Origin: Neoceratodus forsteri
Taxonomy: Eukaryota > Chordata > Ceratodontiformes > Ceratodontidae
Length of the DNA stretch: 64,000 nt
Direction of reading: 5' to 3'
NCBI GenBank assembly: GCA_016271365.2
Contig: CM057459.1
Span: 493,905,501 to 493,969,500, forward strand
The position numbers and the translations under genes were made by a program. The notes under the pieces are model-generated. The model was not told where the DNA came from. It searched no databases and was given only the letters and a program-made list of their open reading frames with translations. Of the stretch, positions 21,500 to 31,279 are shown in pieces (the stretch's first letter is position 1; each line of letters begins with the position of its first letter).

Positions 21500-23341
21500 T
21501 GCAGGGAAGCAATGAGAGTTTGGTATCGGGCTCTGGAACATGGTGAAGAACTATCATCAGTACATGTTCCAGGCACCCAAAATGTCTTGGCAGACAAACT
21601 AAGCTGGTCACAGTCCAGGATGCATGAGAGGGAACTGCTGACCTCTGTGGTCAATGACCTATTCGAAAGATGGGGTCGTCCAGACTTGGATCTTTTTACG
21701 TCCCCACATAATGAAAACTTCCACATTATTGCTCACTCGTTCCAGGGCCTGGAGTTTTCTGGCAAGACACACTGTCCCTCTCTTGGAAAGGGAGGTTTCT
21801 GTATGCCTTCCTTCCCTTCCCACTAATTCAGAGAGACTACTCAAGCTGAAGATGCAGGGGCAACTCCAATACTCATTGCTCCCCTCTGGCCTCAGCAGAT
21901 ATGATATCCCCTGCCACAACAGCTGGCAGTGAAACCCCAAGTAACTCTGCTCTTGTGCAAGTGTCCACTGTTAAAGGAACAGGGAACCCTGGTCCACCCA
22001 GACTTGAAGTCCCTACATCTGCATGCCTGGCTGCTGAAGACATAGCCATAGCTCACTTTAGGGTATCACAGAAAGTGACGGATGTTCTTGTGGCTGTTAG
22101 AAAACCATCCACCAGGCATACTTACTCCATGAAATGTTCAAGAACTTGAAAGGGATAAATAAGGTTGATAAGGAGGATCTCTTTAAGCTGAGTGGCAACC
22201 ATAACATGAGGGGGCACAGTCTTAAGCTGGAGGATGGGAGATTTAGGAGGGAGGTCAGGAAGCACTTCTTCACAGAGATGGTGATGGACACTTGGAATGC
22301 GCTGCCGGAAGAGGTAATCTCATTGAAGACAGTAGGCAGCTTTAAGAGAGGCTGGGATAGGCATAGGGGGAAGGTAAGGATTATGTGGAGGGAGGATGGG
22401 AGGAGTAGGGAGGGAAGGCAGGGACATTAGCTCAAGCTGTGGGCCCTGCAAAATGAGCATACTTGATAGACCAAATGGCCTTCTTCTGCTGGCTTCTTCA
22501 TACATTCATATGTTCATATGAAATGGAAGTGGTTTGCTTTATGAGCTGCTTCCCATAACCTGGATCCATGTTCCTGTCCAGTCAATCAGGTTCTAGAGTA
22601 CCTGCTGTCCTTATTAGGTTCTGGCTGGCAGTATTCCTCAGTCAAAGTGCACATGGCTGCCGTATCAGCTTTCCATGTGCCTATAGATGGTCATACGGCT
22701 GCTTAGCTGGAGGTAGCCCATCCGTTCTTGAGAGGCATTTTACACATGATGCTTCCTGTTCAAAATGCAGTCCAGGCTTGGGACCTGAATTTTGTTTTGG
22801 AAAAGCTGACGTTGGCTGCTTTTGAGCCAGCAGTGATATGTGGCTTACATTTCCTCTCCTGGTAAGCGTTATGTTTAGCTGCAATCACTTCTGTTCAAAG
22901 GATTTCAGAGCTAAAGACTCGAACATGTGAACCTTCTTATTTGATTTTCCACAAAGACAGGGTGTTTTTGCATACTAATCATAAATTTCTCCTAAAGGTG
23001 GTATCTGAGTTTACTTTAAATCAAACCATCTACCTGCCAGTGTATTACCCAGAGCATGCTACCCTAGGGGAAGCATTATACACACCGTACAAAGGACTGC
23101 AGAAAGTTCTCACAGCTTTTTGTTTCATTTGCCCAGTTTCTAAACAGTGCCTGTCCAAATGGCTAGCACACTGTATTACATTTTGTTACAGAAACAGAAA
23201 AGTAAGGAACTTCATGGTGTGGTTTGTGGCCATTCAACCAAAGGCATGGCCACTTCGGTAGCTTGTTTCCAGAATGTTTCTGCTGCAGAGATCTGTGCAG
23301 CTGCCACATGGAGTACTCTCCACACCTTTACTTAGCACTGT
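21500..23341 (+). pseudogene. DIRS RNase H end and tyrosine recombinase, interrupted
   Basis: The piece at 21512-21826 (V-P-G-T-Q-N-V-L-A-D-K-L-S) is the end of the DIRS RNase H. The recombinase begins near 21900, and V-T-D-V-L-V-A-V-R-K-P-S-T-R-H-T-Y-S-M-K (about 22072-22134) is its N-terminal SAM-like segment. A 381-bp CR1 tail (22137-22517) then interrupts it, and the frame resumes as W-K-W-F. S-V-Q-R-I-S-E-L (about 22890) probably holds the first catalytic Arg. The H-x-x-R block reads H-S-T-K (23231-23242), so Arg is replaced by Lys. At the C-terminus H-T-F-T is followed by a stop and then H-C, with TGT where the Tyr nucleophile codon is expected (23339-23341). Integration by this copy is not possible. 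Confidence 0.8.
22137..22517 (+). mobile_element. CR1 3' tail inserted in the DIRS recombinase
   Basis: This is a 5'-truncated CR1 3' end. It contains the closing ORF2 codons (for example W-N-A-L-P-E-E-V at about 22293) and the 3' UTR, ending in a TTCATA-type tract. Direct repeats atgaaatg flank it (22129-22136 and 22518-22525). Outside it, the recombinase frame continues without a break in sense, supporting a clean insertion. Confidence 0.85.
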
Positions 23342-23474
23342 AAACTGGACATTGTCTCATGTTTATGAGCTGAGTTTGGCGTACTTGTGCTGCAGTGCTT
23401 GTTATCCTGCTAGGACTGTAAGTTCCAGCCACCCAGACTGTTAGTTGTTGGTATTGCTTGGGACTCATTCCCAT

Positions 23475-23590
23475 GGTGTGGCCTGATGAAAAAGATGAGA
23501 TATCCTCAAAGAAGATAGAACAGTTGTGTAAGAATGTAAGGTAACAGTAGATCTTTGAGAGAATCTCTTTCATCGGGCCATACTGTCCTA
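23475..23590. repeat. DIRS internal complementary region
   Basis: The left part (gtgtggcctgatgaaa at 23477) and the right part (tctctttcatcgggcca at 23564-23580) are mutually inverted. The right part is also the reverse complement of 23871-23945. In DIRS1 elements such a region is complementary to both termini and is thought to guide circularisation of the cDNA. Confidence 0.8.
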
Positions 23591-23803
23591 CTCTCCATCC
23601 CCCTTAGGGATTACGATAAGGGATACCTCTGCTGCTGTCTCCACTGCTGTTTTTTCCAGCACTCTATGTTGCCTGGTATGTGGAGTGTTGGGGTATCTTC
23701 TGGTTCACTACAGGGAGGCCCTCTGAGCATGATCTCCAGTGGAGAACTGAGGAGAAGAGAGGCCACCCACATTTCTGTATACACTGACGTCTGATGTTGA
23801 TGG

Positions 23804-23945
23804 CAGCCCCAGGCTGTCTGCTTGCAAAAGTTTCCATGTCATCCTAGTGCCTAATGGCTATATAATCCAAAGGTGTGGCCTGATGAAAGAGATCCTCTCG
23901 ATGATCTACTGTTATGGTAAGGTCTCACATAACTGTTCTAGTTTT
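23804..23945 (-). repeat. DIRS right inverted terminal repeat and outer extension
   Basis: 23804-23858 is the inverted copy of the left terminus (shared ctgcttgcaaaagtttcc). 23871-23945 is the inverted copy of part of the internal complementary region (aggtgtggcctgatgaaaga). It marks the 3' end of the element. Confidence 0.82.
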
Positions 23946-24657
23946 GCATTCCTGCACTTTATCTAGTGCATCATTAAAAAACCTTTTTTGGGGGTGGATT
24001 CTCTATACAGATTGGTAATTTTTATTTTTTAATATTTTTCATCCTGTATTCCTAGCAGCATTCCACACTTACTTCCTAAAATGGTGTCAGACATCCAGCT
24101 GCACCCCAGCTCTGAGTTTCTGTAGGTTCCTACCAATCTTGCCACTGTTCTTTGCCAAAAGTGATTTACAGAGTAACATTTTGTATTTTATCCAGATTCT
24201 TCTCTCTAAATTTGGCAAAGCAAAGTAGTTTTACCATGACACAAGAGGGTTAATGGTGCCATTTCACTGCCGAAGGAAACTCCTGTTTCCTTCAGAGTAA
24301 GCACTCTGATGCATGTAAGATTAAAGAGCTACTGATGCCTCCAGGGAACTTCAAGAAGTCTTATACAGCATTCAAACACAATTCATTTTAGGATTTAGAC
24401 ATCTTCTGCATTTACATTGCTCTTGTGTTTTTTTTATACTAAGAGTATTTTATAAAAAAGGATTTTTCTTCTGGACTTCAACTGCTCTTACTGCTTCTCT
24501 GCCTACTTTGATACCATCCAATCCAAGCTCCGCCCCAGACGTGATGCCCTGTACCACAACAAAGACTGTCTCTCCAGGTTCTCCAGGATCTGGTTACCAA
24601 AATGGTTCTTTTGGTTTTCAACTATGTAGATGTGGTCTGTGGCACCATTCCCTCCAT
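23946..24657. other. Unassigned sequence
   Basis: AT-rich with several homopolymer runs (24001-24060, 24426-24460). No gene or known repeat was recognised. Confidence 0.35.
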
Positions 24658-25687
24658 GGGCCAGATTAACAGAAGGGTAAATGGGGCAGTTGACCCAGGG
24701 TCCTGAGCCCTGGGGTGGGCCCACTCGTGCACCCCTCCCATGGTTCTAAACTGGCACCTGTCCACTCACTAAATGTGCATAGATTTTAGTCAGGAATAAA
24801 ATTAGTATAGTAGTGCATCTGCAGATGCCTTGTTTGAGACCTTTTTTTTCTATTTTATTTTAAGGTGCTGGTGTTTCAGGCATTGCTTCTAGGTGTGGCC
24901 GGCAGAAACTGCCAGATGACAGCAAGCCAGGAGGGAGTATGCTCACTTAGCACCATTCAGCATGCATTGTGGAGCCAAACTCTGCAGCATTTTATTTTTT
25001 TGCCAGACCAAGAAAGTATTTTGAAACCTAAATTAAACAATCACTACAAAGCAGGTGGCCACATTCACCTAAACTACTGAACTGCCACTGAGATTCAACA
25101 TTTAGCTGATCACTCACAGACACCAGACTGACAGACTCTTTTTTTTTTTTCTGGGCATCGGGCGATCATTACTGTAGTGGTTGGTGAAGAGGTTTACTAG
25201 CAAACAGGCCTTCACATCTTTAGTGGTGATCACTGATGATCTGCAGATTGACTCCACAACTGAAACACTCCTAACTGTGGCAGTTGATGAAAGATCGATA
25301 TGTTTTCCTCTGCATGACAAGCTGTGAAGACAAGCAAACCCATTCATGCTCAGTGGTGATAAGGGATCATACTCCCTCCTGGCTTGCCATTGTTGCCACC
25401 ATCTATCGCATGTCCTGAGCATCTTTGGGAGCATTCAGTGCCACCTTTGGGAAATCCCACTGGCCCCACCTAGTGGCAATGCCCAAAACTGCAGCACCTA
25501 AACATAAAAAAAGGTCCTTTCTCAGACAAGGTGCCCGGCGGATGCAAACACACTACTATACTAATTTTAATCCTGACTAAAATCTACCCAGACTTGTTGG
25601 GCAGGTGCCAGTTTTTAACCATGAGAGGGGAGGAGCTGAGGGCCTTTGGGGAATTGTCCTGTTTGCCCTTCTGTTAATCCGGCCCTG
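24658..25687. repeat. 1.03-kb inverted-repeat structure, arms ~310-340 bp
   Basis: Left arm 24658-24964 and right arm 25345-25687 are reverse complements in long blocks. The blocks are gattaacagaaggg, aaactggcacctg, gattttagtcagga, aaaattagtatagtagtg, a 'ggcattgc...ctaggtg-ggcc' block and caagccaggagggagtatg. The right arm has extra bases near the loop. Outer ends read gggccagattaac on the left and, inverted, cagggccggattaac on the right, reminiscent of hAT termini, but no 8-bp duplication matches. It could be one foldback element or two opposed copies of one repeat. Confidence 0.8.
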
Positions 25688-25695
25688 CACACTAG

Positions 25696-26010
25696 GGCTT
25701 TATTGGGCAGGGAGACCTTTATATGGGCTTTGTAGCTGTAAGCTGCTCAGGATGGTTGCTGATATAGGCACCTAGATGGTAGCCTTTATATAACGTATGT
25801 GTGTACAAGATAAGTGTACAGGATGCATGTTTTTAAGAACTTGAAAAACTGCATCAAAAATATTTTCTTTTGGGGGAGGTTGATCTTTGTGTTTGCTATT
25901 TAAGTGTGTATGTGTGTTCTGACTCTGTGGATGGTAGCTTAATGAGTTAAAAAAGAAAACAGAGACACAGTTTGTATTAAGGCCTTTTATTTAACATTTG
26001 GTCATTTTTG
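25696..26010. other. Unassigned sequence
   Basis: No recognisable feature; AT-rich with a TG-rich run near 25890-25920. Confidence 0.35.
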
Positions 26011-26014
26011 TGCT

Positions 26015-26905
26015 GTGCTAGTAAAAACTCCTTGGAGAATCGCAGTTACATCAGTGCCTCTACAAGAATCTCATACGTTCAACCTCAGGGCAATTTCGCT
26101 TGAAAATGCTCTTCCCTTGCCAAACTGGACACCCTCTGTAATGCCTTTTGCTACTTTTCTACTAACTCCCTTCCTCAAACTCATCACTGCTCCCTCTACT
26201 CCTCACTATCCATCCCTTCTTTGCCCACACATCACCAGCCCTACTGCACCTCATTCAGCTCCAAATATTGGTTTGGTTCCCTTCCCTACTACCTCTTCTC
26301 ATTCCTCTCTCCCAACCCCTCTGTCTCTTACTCACTCACTCACTCTGCTCCATGGACCCTTGTACCTTCTCCCTTGGCCATCTGTAGTCCTCGTCTGGTC
26401 AGTCTGCTTTTTTTTATCACCTTCCTTCTCTCTGGAACCTGCTCCCCCTAGTCCCCCCCTCTCCCTTAGGCACTGGCTAAAACTTCTCCCTGTCCCTTCC
26501 CCTTGCTCCTGCCAGCCCTCTGCCTAAGCCTCTTCTGTGTGACCCCTCCATTCCCTCTGTTTGGTTCCTGCCAGGTTTCCTCCTCTGCTTGACTTGGTCC
26601 CCCACCAACAACTATGGCACTGCTTTTCTCTACCCACACTGGCAGTTTACTGCACAAGAGTGCTGCTCGTTTGTACCACTGCTTGGCTTCTGCCATTGTT
26701 ACTGTACTTAGTCTCATGTTAACCTGTATACTTGCACTTTACCTTGTACTGCTCATTGCTGCTGCTGCGTATGCTGTACTTTTGCACTCCTCTTCCCCTT
26801 TCTCCCAGATTGTACCTGGAAACAAGCCTTGGCTCAGAGTACCTCTTCCAGTTACCAATTTTCAAATAAATCAATCAGATAAATTAATCAATAAATAAAT
26901 ATTAC
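26015..26905 (+). mobile_element. L2/Rex1-like LINE 3' region
   Basis: It ends ggctcagagtacctcttcc followed by a (caat/aaat)n tail at 26866-26900, the terminal signature shared with five other tails here. The C/T-rich upstream half resembles the minus-strand copy at 47558-48070: both have 'taggcac-(t/c)ggctaaaa-ttct' and 'ttgcacttt' blocks and a cacctggaaacaagcc-like block before the tail. ORF 26015-26527 may include the last codons of the LINE ORF2, but shows no diagnostic motif. Confidence 0.55.
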
Positions 26906-27265
26906 TTGCCTTTATGTGACATCACACCCTCTGTTTATGACTACACAACCCTTTGCCATGGAAATAACTATGATGCAGCAAGCAAATGACTATGACTTTA
27001 GCTGTAGACAAGCAAGCGGCAGGAACAGATAAAGAACAAGATACACATGTTCATGCACCTGTCAGTGATCAAACATGCAGGAAAGATAAATGCATAAAAC
27101 TCTGACCCAGTTGTGTCCGCTTTACACAGTTCAGATACATATGTGCCTGGACACCATTTTCAGATCATGTCTAGCATTTTTTTTATTCATAATTGGATAT
27201 AAAGTACATTATACAATGGCAAGAAAGAATCCTGGCTCCTGATTGGTCAGTTGGCCATCACAGCA
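26906..27265. other. Unassigned sequence
   Basis: No gene or known repeat was recognised; AT-rich. Confidence 0.35.
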
Positions 27266-27289
27266 GGGATGTTATCCTGGCATAACATC
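27266..27289. repeat. Palindrome sharing the hairpin-arm motif
   Basis: gatgttatcctggcataacatc (27268-27289) is close to self-complementary. Its start, gggatgttatcctggcataa, recurs at 27542-27561 and, inverted, near 27468-27487. Confidence 0.7.
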
Positions 27290-27441
27290 TCTGCTGATCA
27301 ACTAGATAATGATCTCATGGCTGATCTCTTTTTTCACTTGATGATTGTTTGCATCTTTTCTTAAAAAAATATTTTTAAACACTAAAAAAATTCTTTAAAA
27401 TTATTTTTTTTTCTGTATAAAACAACAAGCCATTGTATAAT

Positions 27442-27588
27442 AGGAATAATGCCCTCCAGGGTGGGTGCTATGCCGGGATAACATCCCTTCTTGGGTGTTG
27501 GACGCCCTTGGCTGGTGGCCTTGGGCCCAACCACCCGAGGTGGGATGTTATCCCAGCATAACACCCACCCTGTCAGGCATTATTCCTT
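27442..27588. repeat. ~147-bp hairpin (MITE-like)
   Basis: Left arm 27442-27488 and right arm 27541-27588 are reverse complements with a few mismatches. Both carry aggaataatgcc at the outer end, a cagggtgggtg block and gggataacatccc at the inner end. The inter-arm segment is GC-rich. The ends abut AT-rich DNA, as expected of small inverted-repeat transposons, but no transposase or clear duplication is seen. Confidence 0.78.
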
Positions 27589-27719
27589 TAATAAAACATC
27601 TACAAATGTTGCAGATGAGTCCAGCTTTTGAAAATAACTCCAGTAAGCCAGAACATGATCTAGACATTCTTGGCAGTTCCTGATATTGATGTAACTTGGA
27701 CTTGCATCCATTTTATGAC

Positions 27720-28053
27720 TTTTGAAATTCCTGCCCACTCTATTTGTAGTTCTAACCATGTGTAAACTTGGTGACAATACTCACCACTTTGTTATCATGC
27801 ATTTTTGTACTGTTCTGTTTGCACAGCACAATCTAACCACAGCATCATGTATTTTTGCTCTACATGCGTTTTTGCACTATATCATTTTGTACACATTGCT
27901 TTAGACTCACCTTTAGCTGTGGTTAATGAATTTCACACAGAATGTAATGTCACTGTATTCAGTCATTTTTTTTTTTTTTTTACCTGCACCACTTTCTGGG
28001 TTGCACCTGGAAACAAACCTTAGCTCAGCATGCCTTTCCCTGTTAACACATTT
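27720..28053 (+). mobile_element. L2/Rex1-like LINE 3' end
   Basis: It ends 'cacctggaaacaaaccttag', then ctcagcatgcctttccctg and an A-rich run leading into a GATA/GACA tract. It matches the other L2-like tails in the window. The 5' boundary is uncertain. Confidence 0.55.
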
Positions 28054-28149
28054 AAATAGATAGATGGATAGACAGACAGACAGACAGACAGATAGACAGA
28101 TCAGACGGACGGATGGACAGACAGACAGATAGACAGAAAGACAGATAGA
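28053..28149. repeat. GATA/GACA microsatellite, left tract
   Basis: Imperfect tetranucleotide repeats of gata, gaca and ggac units lie directly before the first CR1 5' monomer. Chance ORF translations here are Leu/Ser/Val/Cys-rich and not real. Confidence 0.95.
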
Positions 28150-28737
28150 GAACAGCAAGAGGAAGGAGGTGCTGTTAGAACTTCACTACTCTACTGCGAC
28201 TTAAGAAATAGAACTCTACAATTGGTACCTTCAATTTAGGGTCCAAACAAACAAAAAAAAACAAGAGTTAGTGTGTTTGTCTGAGCTGGGTGAACTGAAT
28301 TGTTATCTGTGCAGCTAGCTAGGAGAAGAAGGGAGCTGTGAATTAGGGGAAGTGGCTTAGGCAGCAGGAAGCCAGGTGTTTGCATCTAAATCTGCCCTAG
28401 ATAGCGTTTGGCAAAGAACAGCAAGAGGAAAGAGGTGCTGTTAGAACTTTACTACTCTACTGGGACTTAAGAACTAGAACTCTACTACTGGGACTTTCAA
28501 TTTAGGGTAAAAACAAACAAACAAAAAAAAACACAAGAGTTAGTGTGTTTGAGCTGGGTGAAGTGAATTGTTATCTGTGCAGCTAGCTAGGTGAAGAAGG
28601 GAACTGTGAATTAGGGGGAGTGGCTTAGGCAGGAGGAAGCCAGGTGTTTGCGTTTAAATCTGCCCTAGATAGCTTTTGGCAGAGAACAGCAAGAGGGAGG
28701 AGGTGCTGTTAGAACTTTACTACTCTACTGGGACTAT
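28150..28737 (+). repeat. Tandem 5' monomers of the CR1 element (2.2 units of ~267 bp)
   Basis: gaacagcaagaggra starts at 28150, 28416 and 28684, giving periods of 266 and 268 bp; the third unit stops at about 28737. Each full unit carries an A-rich aaacaaacaaaaaa run, gttatctgtgcagctagc and 'ccaggtgtttgc'. Serial monomers upstream of a LINE ORF recall the promoter monomers of mouse L1. A promoter role here is inference. Confidence 0.85.
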
Positions 28738-29110
28738 GTAGCCTCCTCCTCCCTCCCTCCACCCACCCTTAGCCAGTTCTACTTTACAGGCACATTATTT
28801 GACTGACAACAGGAACTTCCTGTTTGGGAGCAGGAAGGAGTGATCACAGAGGCAAAAAAGACTCACCCATCCTAGAAGGAAAAGAGTAGCTCTCCCCCAG
28901 TTGCTGGAGGTTTGACTCTGAGCAAGTAAGAGAGACTACTGAAAAATATAAGAACTTCCTGTCCCAGAATAGGAAGAGCAGGAGCTTTAAGGGCACGGAG
29001 GTAGTAGGAAAGTAGGGGGAAAAAAATAAATAAAAAAAAAAATTAATAAATAAACAGAGAGAGGAAAGAGTAAGCATACAAAACAACAGTTGAGGGGCCA
29101 CAAATAAGAC

Positions 29111-30030
29111 ATGATGGGAGTGGTGCAGTGCAGTGGCTGTGAAGTGGCAGTCTTCTGGGAGACATTCTGGAGCATACGGTGTTGTTCCATCTGTAGGTAC
29201 CTCTCTGGGCTGAAGAAGGAGGTTGCTCGTCTCCAGGATGAGTTGGCCAGGATTCAGGGGACCTCCTCTCCCACCAAGGGACTACCAGGGCTGCCACTGC
29301 TGCTTCAGAGGTTGCCAAGAAAGAGAAGCAGTTGGACCATAGTGGGCTCAGGGAGGGTGAGGGTAGTGGAACAGAGGCGTATGTCTCCAGTTGTACCTCT
29401 CCACAATTTGTATGCCATTTTGACAGAGTGAGGTTCCTCTATGGAGGCACCCACAGTGGAGACCAAGGAGGATGCTGGGAAACTCCACAAAGGAGACCCA
29501 CAGAAGGGTGGCATGGGACCCCAATGAGGCAGGAAACAACTCCTGGTGAGGGACTCCATTGTTAGAAGGGTAGAACTGGGGGGGTGAGGGAGGTAAGGTG
29601 CCTGCCTGGTGCCAAGGCTTGGAGGGACAGGGAGCAAATCCTCAGGATCGCAGGAGCAGCTGCACGGGGAAGGGAGCTGGATGTCATTGTCCACCTAGAG
29701 ACAAATGACCTGGCTGGGAAAGGGATCAGAGCAGTGCAGGAGGAGTTTGTGGAGTTGGGGAGAGGCCTTAGACATGTAGCACACACAGTAATCTTCACGG
29801 AGGTGCTGCCTATCTATGGTATGGGTGAGGCTAGGGTGCCCCACACCATGGGATTCAATCAATGGTTGAAAAACTGGTGCAGAGCTCAGGGTTTTGGCTT
29901 CAGTGGGGACTGGGGGTCCACCTGGAGGGATGTAGGCCTATACTGGTGTGATGGTCTGCATCTGTCCAGGAGGGGAACCAGGATCCTAGGTGATAGGTTT
30001 AAATGCTTCATTGGCAAGCATTTAAACTAG
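29111..30030 (+). pseudogene. CR1 ORF1: Cys-rich N-terminus plus SGNH esterase, lightly broken
   Basis: The N-terminal piece (29111-29431) has C-S-G-C and later C-C-S-I-C, then L-K-K-E-V-A-R-L-Q-D-E-L-A-R-I-Q, a short predicted coiled coil. CR1 ORF1 proteins combine such finger-like and coiled-coil parts with an esterase. The frame shifts near 29400, a stop follows at about 29563, and the last 148 codons (29584-30030) are open. The esterase blocks are visible. R-D-S-I-V (about 29547) stands at the GDS block, with Gly replaced by Arg but the Ser kept. V-H-L-E-T-N-D-L (about 29689) stands at HLGTND, and D-G-L-H-L-S (about 29953) holds the catalytic Asp-His pair. ORF1 proteins bind the element RNA; the role of the esterase is unsettled. 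This copy would not give a full protein. Confidence 0.82.
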
Positions 30031-30188
30031 CCAAGGGGAGTCACTGAAAAGGAGCAGGGAAACCTAGCCCCCCAAAAAAATCAGAGGTAGTTAGTGAGGT
30101 AAACACCAAGATAAAGAAGTCAATAGGGAGAAGAACAAGGGTAAATGGAGAAAAAGTCAAAGGCAGTAAGGACAGGGATAGGGCAAAA

Positions 30189-31022
30189 ATGGGTAAGGCC
30201 ATCAAAAAATGGAGGATAATGAGTACCAATGCCCATAGTCTAGGTAACAAGATCCCTGAACTGGTGGCCTTCATGGAAGAGGGATGCCTGGATATTGTAG
30301 CAGTCACAGAAACATGGTACACAGAGAACCATGACTGGGATGTCAACATACCGGGGAGGGTAGAAGAGGAGGAGGAGTAGCTCTCTATGTAAGGGAAGAG
30401 ATCAAAGCAATGGCACTAAAGGATAAACAGGGAGGAGAGGAGGCACTGTGGGTCACCCCTGGAGACCGGAAAAGGCACCACAATCCACACGGGGGTTGTA
30501 TACAGACCCCTGTTTCAGGGGGAGGAAATGGACAAGGAAATGATAGAAGGCATCCTTAGGATGGCAGAAAAAAGGGAGATATTGTTGATGGGGGACCTGA
30601 ATATGCCAGATGTTAACTGGAGCACATTTGCTGCAGCCACGTCCAAGAGCAGGGTCTTTCTCAATGCCCTACAGGGGGCTTATCTCAAGCAGCTAGTGTT
30701 GGAACCCACTAGGGAGGGAGCAATCTTAGACCTGGTACTCTCAAATGGGGACACAGAGAGGAGCTCAGATCTAGAAGTGGGTAGCCATCTGATAATAAGT
30801 GACCACCAAATAGTGTGGTTCACAATAGACACAGCCGCAGAGTCAAGCCATACAAAAGTGAGGGTACTGGACTATAGGAGGACTGACTTTGTCAAAATGG
30901 GAGAGTGCCTCAGAAAAGCACTAGCAAAAAGGCAAGAAGGAGGGGTGGAGGAACAATGGGGAAACATCAAAACTTCCGTCACAGAGGCAACAAGCCTTTG
31001 TGTGAAGCAAATAAACAAATGA
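30189..31022 (+). pseudogene. CR1 ORF2 endonuclease domain
   Basis: The start M-S-T-N-A-H-S-L-G-N-K (about 30219) gives the conserved Asn of APE-type endonucleases. A-V-T-E-T-W-Y (about 30300) holds the catalytic Glu. A stop at 30378 and a frameshift follow, with G-G-V-A-L-Y-V-R in the next frame. From 30528 the frame is open for 164 codons, with L-M-G-D-L-N-M-P-D-V-N-W (about 30588) and I-I-S-D-H-Q-I-V-W-F (about 30795), the Asp-Asn and Ser-Asp-His blocks. All key catalytic residues appear to be present, so the domain is intact apart from the frameshift and stop. It would nick the target DNA to prime reverse transcription. Confidence 0.85.
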
Positions 31023-31279
31023 AAATGAAAGAAAAAACCATTATGGTTCTCAAAGAGGTGGCAGGGAAGTTAAGGGATAAAAATATAGCATTCAGGAAGT
31101 ATAAGGAAACACAGAAGGGTTAGGACAGATAACTGTACCAGTTAAAGCAGAAGGAAGTGGGGAAGGCAGTCAGAATAGCAAAGGCCCAAACCAAGGAAAA
31201 GATAGCCAACTCGGTTAAGAAGGGGGATAAAACCTTTTATAGGTACATTAGGGAGTGAAGAAAGACTAAGGGAGGGATA

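Larger units (their letters stand above)
17895..23945 (+). mobile_element. DIRS tyrosine-recombinase retrotransposon, near-complete, inactive
   Basis: In order there are a left inverted terminal repeat (17901-17948), a gag-like ORF with Cys/His pairs (18087-19735), RT and RNase H (19924-21480), a tyrosine recombinase (about 21900-23341), an internal complementary region (23475-23590) and a right inverted terminal repeat (23804-23858) extending to about 23945. This order, with inverted rather than direct ends, is diagnostic of DIRS1-type elements. Insertions sit in the RT (about 20574-20822) and in the recombinase (22137-22517). Stops, frameshifts and lost catalytic residues make it inactive. 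Confidence 0.88.

Noticed and set aside
24503..24724. 73-residue minus-strand ORF as a host exon
   Set aside because: It overlaps the inverted-repeat arm. No splice-site pattern or domain was seen.
27913..28158. Cys/Leu/Val-rich minus-strand ORF near 28.1 kb
   Set aside because: It is a translation of the GATA/GACA microsatellite.
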